64,000 bases of DNA, taken from CAVSRC01 sp963782045. Its GTDB lineage: Bacteria; Pseudomonadota; Alphaproteobacteria; Rhizobiales; Kaistiaceae. Both the position numbers and the translations under genes were made by a program. This document shows, one piece after another, positions 18,365-25,354 of the stretch (positions within the stretch are counted from its first letter, which is position 1; every line of letters starts with the position of its first letter). The stretch is taken from contig CAWAIR010000006.1 in NCBI GenBank assembly GCA_963782045.1, positions 372,001 through 436,000 on the forward strand, written 5' to 3'. The notes below the pieces were generated by a model that was not told the origin of the DNA, did no database searches, and was given only the letters and a program-made list of their open reading frames with translations.

Positions 18365-18823
18365 CTAGCGGGCGTCTCCCCGCGTGATCGTCTGCTCGCT
18401 CCAGGCCCGGATGGCAGCGGCCTGGTCGGGCGTGAGGTGATCGAGGAAGCAGCGGCGCACGGTCTCGCCATGCGCAAGTACGGCGCTCTCCGCCAGGCAA
18501 CGCCCCTCGGCCGTCAATCCGACGCCCGTGCGCCGCCCGCGCGCGCCGCTTTCGGTGCGCTGCACCAGCCCGCGACCCTCCATGCGGGTGAGCTGATGCG
18601 CCACGCGGCTCTTCTCCCAGCCGAGCGATTCCACCAGATCCACGACCCGCAATGCGGGGCCGGATGCCCTTAGCAACGACACGAGCACGCTGAACTCAGC
18701 TTTGGAAATGCCGCATTCGGTCTGGAGCCGGTGGTCGATCTCCCGAGCGAGCAGGCGCTGCGCCCGCATCCACAGGTCCCAGAGTGCCCAGTCTTCGGGC
18801 GCAAGCGGGTCGGGTTGCGTCAT
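18365..18823 (-). CDS. MarR-family transcriptional regulator
   Basis: 152 aa winged helix-turn-helix regulator. The fold runs WDLWMRAQRLLAREIDHRL, SKAEFSVLVSLLRASG (first helices), VVDLVESLGWEKSRVAHQLTRMEGRGLVQR (recognition helix with the MarR LTRMEGRGLV signature), then the wing GARGRRTGVGLTAEG. The start chosen is ATG 18823 (MTQPDP), giving normal length; an upstream ATG would place the start inside the operators. It is divergent from an FMN reductase gene, with two identical operator-like palindromes between. It likely represses both itself and the reductase; the inducer is unknown. Confidence 0.9.
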   Translation of the reverse strand: MTQPDPLAPEDWALWDLWMRAQRLLAREIDHRLQTECGISKAEFSVLVSLLRASGPALRVVDLVESLGWEKSRVAHQLTRMEGRGLVQRTESGARGRRTGVGLTAEGRCLAESAVLAHGETVRRCFLDHLTPDQAAAIRAWSEQTITRGDAR

Positions 18824-18845
18824 GCCGGCGATCCTAGCGGAAGTA

Positions 18846-18889
18846 AGTTGACACATCAACTCCCGGAGCGGAGAGTTGACACATCAACT
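18846..18889. promoter_or_regulatory. Tandem MarR operators
   Basis: Two identical 16-bp palindromes, AGTTGACACATCAACT, at 18846-18861 and 18874-18889, 28 bp apart, so nearly three helical turns. Each is a perfect 6-bp inverted repeat (AGTTGA/TCAACT) with a 4-bp centre, the size expected for a MarR dimer. Each contains a TTGACA that could serve as a -35 box for the reductase gene. They fill the gap between the MarR gene and the reductase. Confidence 0.8.
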
Positions 18890-18925
18890 TCCAAACGACG
18901 GCGAGAAGAAAGGCCAGTTGGCAAG

Positions 18926-19510
18926 ATGTCCCTCCGCTTCGCAATTATCCTCGGCAGCACCCGGCCCGGCCGCCGGGGCGAGCAGATCGCGTCCTGGCTG
19001 CTCGAGACCGCGCGCGCCTACGGCGGCGCCTCCTGTGATCTGGTCGACCTCGTCCATCATGGGCTCGGCAATCTGGACGAGCCCGGCAACCCTAGCCATC
19101 AGCAGTACAGCCACGTCCACACGCGCAACTGGGGCGAGCGCATCGAAAGCTTCGACGGCTATGTATTCCTCGTGCCCGAGTACAATCACTCCTTCCCCGG
19201 CGCGCTGAAGAATGCACTCGACTATGTCTATCGGGAGGAGTGGAACGACAAGGCCGCCGGCATCGTCAGCTATGGCGGCTGGGCAGCCGGCGTGAGGGCC
19301 GCCGAGGCGCTGCGGCTCGTGCTGGCGGAGCTTCAGGTGGCGACGGTGCGGGCACAGCCTGCCATTCCGTTGATCCCGGCCTTCGCCTCGGGCGCCTTCG
19401 TTCCCGGCGACGGCCTCGCGGCCTCGGTCGGCGACATGCTCGCCCAGCTCATCGCATGGTCGGGTGCCCTTCAGAGCGTGCGCAGGGCGAAGGCCAATCC
19501 GGCGGCCTAG
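18926..19510 (+). CDS. NADPH-dependent FMN reductase (flavodoxin-fold)
   Basis: 194 aa flavoprotein of the NADPH-dependent FMN/azo-reductase family. Motifs: IILGSTRPGRRGEQIASW (phosphate-binding loop), a central FLVPEYNHSFPGALKNALDYVYREEW (the PEYN motif of the family) and GIVSYGGWAAGVRAAEALR. The start is ATG 18926 with a weak AAG-type site; upstream frame sequence is operator DNA. It lies divergent to the MarR gene and is probably under its control. A single-gene response to electrophiles or phenolics is plausible from family knowledge, not shown here. Confidence 0.9.
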   Translation: MSLRFAIILGSTRPGRRGEQIASWLLETARAYGGASCDLVDLVHHGLGNLDEPGNPSHQQYSHVHTRNWGERIESFDGYVFLVPEYNHSFPGALKNALDYVYREEWNDKAAGIVSYGGWAAGVRAAEALRLVLAELQVATVRAQPAIPLIPAFASGAFVPGDGLAASVGDMLAQLIAWSGALQSVRRAKANPAA

Positions 19511-19526
19511 CGTTCGCCTGTCCGCG

Positions 19527-20438
19527 TCACGGGCGCATGGTGCGGCGCCAAGCCGCCGGGCTGGTGCCGGCATGGCGGGTGAAGACGCGGGTGAAGTGGC
19601 TCTGGTCGGCGAAGCCGCAGGCGACGGCGATCTCGGCCACCGGCATCGGGGTTTCGGCAAGCAAGCGCATGGCCCGCTCCAGCCGTCGTTCGGTGAGCCA
19701 GCGATGCGGCGAGGCGCCGAAGGATTGACGGAAGGCACGGGCGAAATAGCTCGGCGAAAGGCCGCATTCGCGGGCCAGCTCGGCTAGCTCGATGTGCCCG
19801 TCGAGGCGGGAGCGTAGCAGTGCCTCGGCCCGGTCGCGTTGCCAGCGGGCCAGACCACCGCGCGCGCCTGCTGCCGGCTGCGTGACGCTGCCATAGGTAC
19901 CGGCGACGTGGGTGGCGACGGCTAGGAGCACGGCGCTGACGAAGAGGGCGTTCGCCTCGGCCGGCCGGGCGAGCGCTGGCTGGAGCGCGGTGAACAGGGC
20001 ACGCACCACAGGGTCCTCGACCCCGGCGCCGGGCGGATAGGCGAGCGCAGCGACGGACCGGGTGCCGCTCTCCTGGGCGATCGCGTTCAGCGTCGCGGCA
20101 GGCAGATAGACGTGCAGCGAATGGAACGGGGCGTTGATCAGGAAGCGCGGGTCGCGCTTGAGGTCGTAGAGGGTGGTGCAGCCGGCGGCGAGCGAGGCCG
20201 GCGCCTGCTGGCGGCCGTCTTCCCAGTAGAAATGGCGCGGATAGGCGCGGAGCTGGAGCGCCACCAGGTAGGCGTCTTCGCGCGGGAGGGGGCTCGACAT
20301 CGCCTCGGGCGGGTCGTCGGCCTTGACCTCGGTGATCGCCGCTGCCGAGCGCCGCAGCGTCCGCACCACCAGGCAGGGGGCCCCGGCAACGCTCAGGCTC
20401 CTGCCGAACTGCTCGCCATAGGCTCCGCTCGTCCGCAT
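19527..20438 (-). CDS. AraC-family transcriptional regulator
   Basis: 303 aa. The C-terminal 100 residues form the double helix-turn-helix of AraC/XylS: HIELAELARECGLSPSYFARAFRQSFGASPHRWL then MPVAEIAVACGFADQSHFTRVFTRHAGTSPAAWR, both with the family's conserved residues. The N-terminal 180 residues resemble AraC sensor domains that are otherwise not conserved; no ligand can be inferred. Its coding strand converges with the FMN reductase across a 16-bp gap. Start ATG 20438 gives standard length. Confidence 0.9.
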   Translation of the reverse strand: MRTSGAYGEQFGRSLSVAGAPCLVVRTLRRSAAAITEVKADDPPEAMSSPLPREDAYLVALQLRAYPRHFYWEDGRQQAPASLAAGCTTLYDLKRDPRFLINAPFHSLHVYLPAATLNAIAQESGTRSVAALAYPPGAGVEDPVVRALFTALQPALARPAEANALFVSAVLLAVATHVAGTYGSVTQPAAGARGGLARWQRDRAEALLRSRLDGHIELAELARECGLSPSYFARAFRQSFGASPHRWLTERRLERAMRLLAETPMPVAEIAVACGFADQSHFTRVFTRHAGTSPAAWRRTMRP

Positions 20439-20618
20439 GGGCGCTTTGCCTCCGATCCCCCGCGCAAGGCTCTGCTCCTAGCTGCAACTAGCGTGACGGC
20501 GAAAAACGGCAAGAACAGGCAAAACGCGGCCGGATCCTTCAAGCCGCCCTCACCGGCCGGCCCTAAGCCAAAGGTCGCCGGCCGCATGGGCGCAGGCTTG
20601 CAGAACAGGGGGAAGGTT

Positions 20619-21473
20619 ATGGATGCCATCAACAACGCCGGCACTGCCGGACCGACGGAAGAGCGGCTTCAGTCGACCGGGGGGATGAGCCTTCTCGTCC
20701 GTTCGTGGCAGCCGATGGGCGCGGCGCGCGGCGTCGTGGTCATCGTGCCGGGGTTCAATTCGCACGGCGGCTATTACCTGTGGGTGGCCGAGCAGCTCGT
20801 CGCGCATGGCCTCGCGGTCCTTGCGGTCGATCTCCGTGGGCGCGGCCAGTCCGACGGCGAGCGCTTCTACGTGCAGGCCGTGGCCGACTACGTCGCCGAC
20901 CTGGCCGCGGCGGTCGATGCGGCGCGCCAACGCAATCCCGGCCTGCCGGTATTCCTGCTCGGCCATAGCGCCGGCGGCGTGGTCGCCTGCCTCTATGCGC
21001 TCGACCACCAGGCGGAGCTCGCCGGCCTGGTCTGCGAGAGCTTCGCCTTCCAGGTGCCGGCGCCCGATTTCGCGCTCGCCGTGTTCAAGGGGCTCGCCCA
21101 CGTCTGGCCGCACGCGCATGTGCTCCATCTCAACAATGCGTTCTTCTCGCGCGATCCGAAGGTGGTGGCGGCGATGGACGCCGATCCGCTGATCGCCCAC
21201 GAGACCCAGCCGACGCAGACGCTGGCCGAGCTGGTGCGCGCCGACGAGAAGCTCAAGGCGTCCTTCCCGTCGATGAACCTGCCGCTGTTCATCCTGCACG
21301 GCACCGCCGACAAGGCGACCAGGCCCAGCGGCAGCCAGCTCTTCTTCGATACGGCCGGTGCGGCCGACAAGACGCTGAAGCTCTATGAGGGCGGCTTCCA
21401 CGACCTCCTCAACGACACCGACAAGGAGGCCGTGATGGCCGACATCACGGCGTGGATCGACGGCCGCCTCTAG
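20619..21473 (+). CDS. Alpha/beta hydrolase, monoacylglycerol lipase-like
   Basis: 284 aa serine hydrolase. The nucleophile elbow is GHSAGG with Ser117; the oxyanion region is VPGFNSHGGYYLWVAEQL and the DLRGRGQSDG stretch is typical of lysophospholipase/monoglyceride lipases. Acid and histidine of the triad are likely in LPLFILHGTADKATRPS and EGGFHDLLND. The chosen start ATG 20619 follows GGGGAAGG; the frame is open far upstream without homology. Its TAG stop shares a CTAG with the stop of the convergent L,D-transpeptidase gene. Likely hydrolyses short or medium acyl esters; substrate not shown. Confidence 0.86.
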   Translation: MDAINNAGTAGPTEERLQSTGGMSLLVRSWQPMGAARGVVVIVPGFNSHGGYYLWVAEQLVAHGLAVLAVDLRGRGQSDGERFYVQAVADYVADLAAAVDAARQRNPGLPVFLLGHSAGGVVACLYALDHQAELAGLVCESFAFQVPAPDFALAVFKGLAHVWPHAHVLHLNNAFFSRDPKVVAAMDADPLIAHETQPTQTLAELVRADEKLKASFPSMNLPLFILHGTADKATRPSGSQLFFDTAGAADKTLKLYEGGFHDLLNDTDKEAVMADITAWIDGRL

Positions 21474-21997
21474 AAGCCGACGTTGATGACGGTCCGCCGG
21501 TCGATGCGGGTGAGAAGCCGGTGCATGGCGGCCGAGGTAATCGCGATGCAGCCTTCGGTCGGGGGGAAGCCGGGGCCGGCGATGTGCAGGAAGATGGCGC
21601 TGCCGGCGCCCTTCCGTGGGCGGAAGAGATTGTAGTCAAGGACGACGATGACGTCGTAGAGGCGGTCGTCGCGCCACAGGCGCTCATGGTGCCCGGCATG
21701 GGGAAGCCGCACGGGCCGGTTGTAGCGGCGGTCGGCGGGGTCGTCGCACCAGCCGTCGTCGGCCTTCAGCGGCCGGGTAGGCAGGCGCGTCGCCGGCCGG
21801 GGCAGGCGGTCGGCGCGGAAATAGACGGCGACCGGGCGCCAGGCGCCGCGCGGGGTGGCGCCATCGCCCTCGCGCTTGCTCCCCGCGATTCCCGAGCGCC
21901 CGAGCGCGCAGGGCACGGTGAGCCCGCCGGCGACAAGAAGACCGCGCCGGCGGTTGCCGGCAGCCCAGGCGACGACGATGCGGGTGACAGGGCTCAT
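21470..21997 (-). CDS. L,D-transpeptidase (YkuD/ErfK) domain protein
   Basis: 175 aa. The catalytic region has the YkuD signature: H138 in IFLHIAGPG and the nucleophile C150 in PPTEGCIAI, which lacks the arginine of the classic SxGCxR(M/L) but fits the YafK-like variety. Conserved upstream residues include VPCALGRSGI and ATPRGAWRPVAVYFR. No clear signal peptide: the N-terminus (MSPVTRIVVAWAAGNRRRGLL) is basic. It may work in peptidoglycan cross-linking or anchoring; DUF-type forms of this family are common in alphaproteobacteria. Family level is secure, role is inferred. Confidence 0.83.
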   Translation of the reverse strand: MSPVTRIVVAWAAGNRRRGLLVAGGLTVPCALGRSGIAGSKREGDGATPRGAWRPVAVYFRADRLPRPATRLPTRPLKADDGWCDDPADRRYNRPVRLPHAGHHERLWRDDRLYDVIVVLDYNLFRPRKGAGSAIFLHIAGPGFPPTEGCIAITSAAMHRLLTRIDRRTVINVGF

Positions 21998-22199
21998 CTT
22001 CCTCCGTGCGGTCCCTGGCGCCGTCGCCGGATGGGGCGGGAACCCAGCTTGCGGGCCGGATCGCGCCGGGATGGGCGCCGGCCACAGCGCCTTGCGCGGC
22101 CGGGCGGTTGCGGTCTACACCGTTAGCAACGCCGAATCCAAAGGGTTTCCGCCGGTTGCCGGCCCCGCTGCCGGTCGCAAGACCAACGAAAGTTCGACC

Positions 22200-22883
22200 A
22201 TGCCCGTCCGCAAAATCCTCGTCGTCGACGATGACGACATGCTCCGCGAGAGCCTGGTCGAGCAGCTCTCCCTCTACGAGGAGTTCGACATCGTTCCGGC
22301 GGAGACGGCGGCCAAGGGCGTGCAGCGCGCCCGCCAGGAGCCGATGGACCTGGTGATCATGGACGTCGGCCTGCCCGACATGGACGGGCGCGAGGCGGTG
22401 AAGCTGTTGCGCAAGGGCGGCTTCCGGGCGCCGGTCATCATGCTGACCGGGCAGGATTCCGAATCGGACACGATTCTGGGCCTCGAGGCCGGCGCCAACG
22501 ACTACGTCACCAAGCCGTTCCGCTTCGCCGTGCTCCTGGCGCGCATCCGCGCCCAGCTTCGCCAGCACGACCAGAGCGAGGACGCGGTCTTCTCGATCGG
22601 CCGCTACACGTTCCGGCCGAGCGCCAAGATGCTGGTCGACGAGAAGAACCAGAAAGTGCGGCTGACCGAGAAGGAGACCGCGATCCTGAAATACCTCTAT
22701 CGCGCCGGCGAAAAGGTCATCACCCGCGACGTGCTGCTGCACGAGGTCTGGGGCTACAATTCGGGCGTCACCACCCACACGCTGGAGACGCACATCTACC
22801 GCCTGCGCCAGAAGATCGAGCGCGATCCGTCCAAGGCGGAGCTGCTGGTCACCGAGGCCGGCGGCTACAAGCTGGTCCCGTGA
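22200..22883 (+). CDS. OmpR-family response regulator, CenR/OtpR-like
   Basis: 227 aa two-component regulator. The receiver domain has the acidic pair VVDDDD, phospho-acceptor Asp55 (IMDVGLPDMDG), the TG at LTGQDS and the KPFR lysine. The C-terminal winged helix ends with the recognition helix TTHTLETHIYRLRQKIERD. The next gene encodes a cyclic-nucleotide-binding protein 28 bp downstream; the same pair is known in Brucella, where the regulator (CenR/OtpR) controls envelope and division genes. The frame is open upstream but homology starts at ATG 22200. No sensor kinase is adjacent. Confidence 0.88.
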   Translation: MPVRKILVVDDDDMLRESLVEQLSLYEEFDIVPAETAAKGVQRARQEPMDLVIMDVGLPDMDGREAVKLLRKGGFRAPVIMLTGQDSESDTILGLEAGANDYVTKPFRFAVLLARIRAQLRQHDQSEDAVFSIGRYTFRPSAKMLVDEKNQKVRLTEKETAILKYLYRAGEKVITRDVLLHEVWGYNSGVTTHTLETHIYRLRQKIERDPSKAELLVTEAGGYKLVP

Positions 22884-22911
22884 CGGGATCGCGGCTGAAC
22901 AGGGCGACACC

Positions 22912-23385
22912 ATGAGCCTAGACAGCGACATCGCGCTCCTTCAGCGCGTTCCGCTGTTCGCCGACCTGCCGACCGAGCAGATCCGCCTGCTGGCGTTCAG
23001 TGCCGTGCGGCTGGAGCTGGCGGCGGACCAGGTGCTGTTCCGCGAGGGAGCGCGCGCCAACTCCGGCTATGTCGTGTCGAGCGGCGGCATCCGGCTGACG
23101 GTGGGGCCGCGGCGCCGCGTGGTGGCCAATTGCGAAACCGGGGCGCTGATCGGCGAGCTGGCGCTGCTCATCGAGACCAAGCGGCCGGCGACGGCGATCG
23201 CCACGGTGACGAGCCAGGTGCTGGAGCTGGAGCGCAAGCTGATCCTGAGGATGCTCAGCGAGTATCCGCACGTGGCGGTCAAGTGGCGCGAGACCATGTC
23301 GGAACGGCTGATCGCCACGGTCAGCGATCTCGGCCGGGTGCGCGCGACGCTGAAGAGCATCAAGTCGCTGCCGGGGCGGCGCTAG
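22912..23385 (+). CDS. Cyclic-nucleotide-binding domain protein
   Basis: 157 aa, a lone cNMP-binding (Crp-like sensor) domain without helix-turn-helix. The beta-roll starts LLQRVPLFADLPTEQIRLLAFSAVRLELAADQVLFREG and runs to GALIGELALLIETKRPATAIA, the phosphate-binding cassette (GELALL, R of KRPATA). Cyclic nucleotide binding is likely but the exact ligand is not shown. The gene follows the CenR-like regulator in the same operon and probably modulates it or acts in the same envelope pathway. Confidence 0.85.
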   Translation: MSLDSDIALLQRVPLFADLPTEQIRLLAFSAVRLELAADQVLFREGARANSGYVVSSGGIRLTVGPRRRVVANCETGALIGELALLIETKRPATAIATVTSQVLELERKLILRMLSEYPHVAVKWRETMSERLIATVSDLGRVRATLKSIKSLPGRR

Positions 23386-23394
23386 GCGGACGGC

Positions 23395-24201
23395 TCAGGC
23401 GGGAGCGAAGCGGGCGATCACCGGGACGTGGTCCGACGGCCGCGGCCAGCCGCGTGCCTGGCGCAGGATTTCCATTCCCGTCAGCCGATGCGCCAGATGC
23501 GGCGTCACCCAGATGTGGTCGAGCCGCCGGCCGCGGTCGCGGGCCTGCCAGTCGACGGCACGGTAGCTCCACCACGTGTAGACCTTCTCGTCCATCGGCC
23601 GGAAATGGCGGATGGCATCGACCCAGCCGCCGATCCGGCGCACCGCCTCCAGCCCTTCGGTCTCTACCGGCGTATGGCTGACGATCCTGAGGAGCTGGCG
23701 GTGCGACCAGACGTCGTTCTCGTAGGGCGCGATGTTGAGGTCGCCGACCAGAACCGAGCGGCGGTCGGTCTCGGCGCCGGTCAGCCAGCCCTTCATCTCG
23801 TCGAGGAAAGCGAGCTTGTGGGCGAACTTCTCGTTGACCGCCGGGTCCGGCTCGTCGCCGCCGGCGGGCACGTAGAAATTGTGGATGACGATGGTCTGAT
23901 CGCCATCGGCGATGGTGACGGCGGCGTGGCGGGCGTCGTCCTTGCCGCAAAAGGCGCGGACGCCGGAATCGAGGAACGGATGACGCGAGACGATGGCGAC
24001 CCCGTGATAGCCCTTCTGGCCGTTGACCAGCCTATGGCGATAGCCGCGCTCGGCGAAGGCGGCGTGGGGAAACCGATCCTCGGGGCACTTGATCTCCTGC
24101 AGGCAGAGGATGTCGGGCGCGTGCGAATCGAGGAACTCGCCGATCAGGCCGATACGCAGCCGAACCGAATTGATGTTCCAGGTGGCAATGCTGAGCGGCA
24201 T
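23395..24201 (-). CDS. xthA: Exodeoxyribonuclease III XthA
   Basis: 268 aa AP endonuclease/3'-5' exonuclease of the base-excision repair pathway. Motifs: IATWNINSVRLR at the N-terminus, catalytic glutamate LCLQEIKC, VGDLNIAPYENDVW, the histidine-containing WWSYRAVDWQARDRGRRLDHIWVT and C-terminal SDHVPVIARF. All active-site residues of the EEP fold are present. It converges with the cNMP gene across 9 bp. ATG 24201 gives the normal length. A strong hairpin lies upstream, likely the terminator of lolA. Confidence 0.95.
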   Translation of the reverse strand: MPLSIATWNINSVRLRIGLIGEFLDSHAPDILCLQEIKCPEDRFPHAAFAERGYRHRLVNGQKGYHGVAIVSRHPFLDSGVRAFCGKDDARHAAVTIADGDQTIVIHNFYVPAGGDEPDPAVNEKFAHKLAFLDEMKGWLTGAETDRRSVLVGDLNIAPYENDVWSHRQLLRIVSHTPVETEGLEAVRRIGGWVDAIRHFRPMDEKVYTWWSYRAVDWQARDRGRRLDHIWVTPHLAHRLTGMEILRQARGWPRPSDHVPVIARFAPA

Positions 24202-24267
24202 GAAATGCGGCTGGCGGCAGAAGAGAGGCCACCAGACTAGCCCCTTCCGGCGGCGCTGAAAAGGAAA

Positions 24268-24293
24268 CGCCCAGCCCCGGGGGAGGCTGGGCG
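24268..24293 (-). terminator. Rho-independent terminator after lolA (minus strand)
   Basis: A perfect 9-bp stem (CGCCCAGCC/GGCTGGGCG, 8-base loop) followed on the minus strand by GTTTCCTTTTC. It ends transcription running leftward from the lolA gene, 170 bases downstream of the lolA stop and 67 bases before the xthA start. Confidence 0.7.
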
Positions 24294-24303
24294 CTCCGCG
24301 CTG

Positions 24304-24420
24304 TTAGCGCGACACCGGCAGAGCCGGCGTCAGCGGATCGCTCTCGGCGAGACGGGGGGCGCTACCGATAATGAGCAATCCGCCATGCACTGCAAATGGG
24401 GTGCCGGCCGGGCGTTTCAA
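24304..24420 (-). CDS. Possible small protein between lolA and its terminator
   Basis: An open frame of 38 codons starting TTG 24420 or, shorter, GTG 24390 (28 aa, VHGGLLIIGSAPRLAES and so on), ending at TAA 24304, 10 bases before the terminator hairpin. It is not a known family to me. GC at third codon positions is moderate (roughly 70%), lower than neighbours (near 90%), and no good ribosome-binding site is visible for either start. It may be a real small protein, or non-coding 3' UTR/sRNA sequence. Confidence 0.3.
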   Translation of the reverse strand: MKRPAGTPFAVHGGLLIIGSAPRLAESDPLTPALPVSR

Positions 24421-24463
24421 GGGCCGTCCGCAGCGGCCGGCAGGGGCCGCGGCGGGGCCGATT

Positions 24464-25240
24464 TCAGAAGGTGGGGCCGGGGGTTATGCGGAACAGGTTG
24501 GGGTTCTGGGGCTTTCCCATCGCCGTGTCGTAGATGGCGACGGAGGTGTTGAGGCCCTGGGCGTCGGTCACCACCCACTGGTGCAGCTCGTAGGTCTTGC
24601 GGTCGAAGATCAGGGTCAGCTTGCCCGGCACCCTGGAGCGGCGGTCCTGGATGGTCAGCGCCACCAGGTCGGGCTCCTCGTGGATCGACTGCACGATGTC
24701 GCTCGAGGTGAGGTCGACGTGCTCGGCGAGCAGGTAACGCAGCGGCGTCGCCGACAGCGGGTAGAGCTCCTGGGTGCGGGTGCGACCGTCGCGGACGGCG
24801 ACCGAGCTGCCGTCGGCGACGACGTCGAGCTTCGACGGCGGGTAGTAGTGGAAGCGGATGCGCCCCGGGCGGGTCAGGAAGAAGACGCCCTCGGACTGCT
24901 CGCCGTTGGGGCCGAACTGGATGAAGCGGCCCTCCATGATGTGGAAGCTGTTGAAGTAGGCGTTGATCCTGGCGAGCATCTGCTGCTGCTCGGCCGTGAA
25001 GGGCGAGTTCGGATCGGGCGTGAAGGCCGGCTGGGCGATCGCCGTGTTGGCAGGGTTGTTGACGGCGACGCCATAGGCCGGACGCAGCCGCGGCAGCGGC
25101 ATGCCACCCCCGGCAGCAGCAGCCGCGTCGGTGAGCCCGGCGAGCGCCGCGAACGCCAACAGCGACATCAGCGCGGCGACGATGCCGCGTCCGATGATCC
25201 TGCCGTCGCTCCCTCTCTCTGCTGCGCTGGTGCCGGTCAA
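24464..25240 (-). CDS. lolA: Outer-membrane lipoprotein carrier LolA-like protein
   Basis: 258 aa periplasmic LolA-family protein that would accept lipoproteins from LolCDE and pass them to the outer membrane. A signal peptide (GIVAALMSLLAFAALAGLTDAAAAA, residues about 19-43) precedes a proline-rich linker. The core has GRFIQFGPNGEQSEGVFFLTRPGRIRFHYYPPSK and TLIFDRKTYELHQW, as in the family. It follows ftsK on the minus strand, the typical ftsK-lolA-xthA order of Hyphomicrobiales, with a 114-bp gap. It ends before a strong terminator. Confidence 0.9.
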   Translation of the reverse strand: MTGTSAAERGSDGRIIGRGIVAALMSLLAFAALAGLTDAAAAAGGGMPLPRLRPAYGVAVNNPANTAIAQPAFTPDPNSPFTAEQQQMLARINAYFNSFHIMEGRFIQFGPNGEQSEGVFFLTRPGRIRFHYYPPSKLDVVADGSSVAVRDGRTRTQELYPLSATPLRYLLAEHVDLTSSDIVQSIHEEPDLVALTIQDRRSRVPGKLTLIFDRKTYELHQWVVTDAQGLNTSVAIYDTAMGKPQNPNLFRITPGPTF

Positions 25241-25354
25241 AAAGGCTTCTCCACGAGGCGGCGCCGCCGATTCGGACGCCGGCCCCGATCATAGCAACTT
25301 GGCCGCGCGATAGCGGCCCGGTGTGGCGAATTCGCGGCGGTGCCGGCGGGCGGC

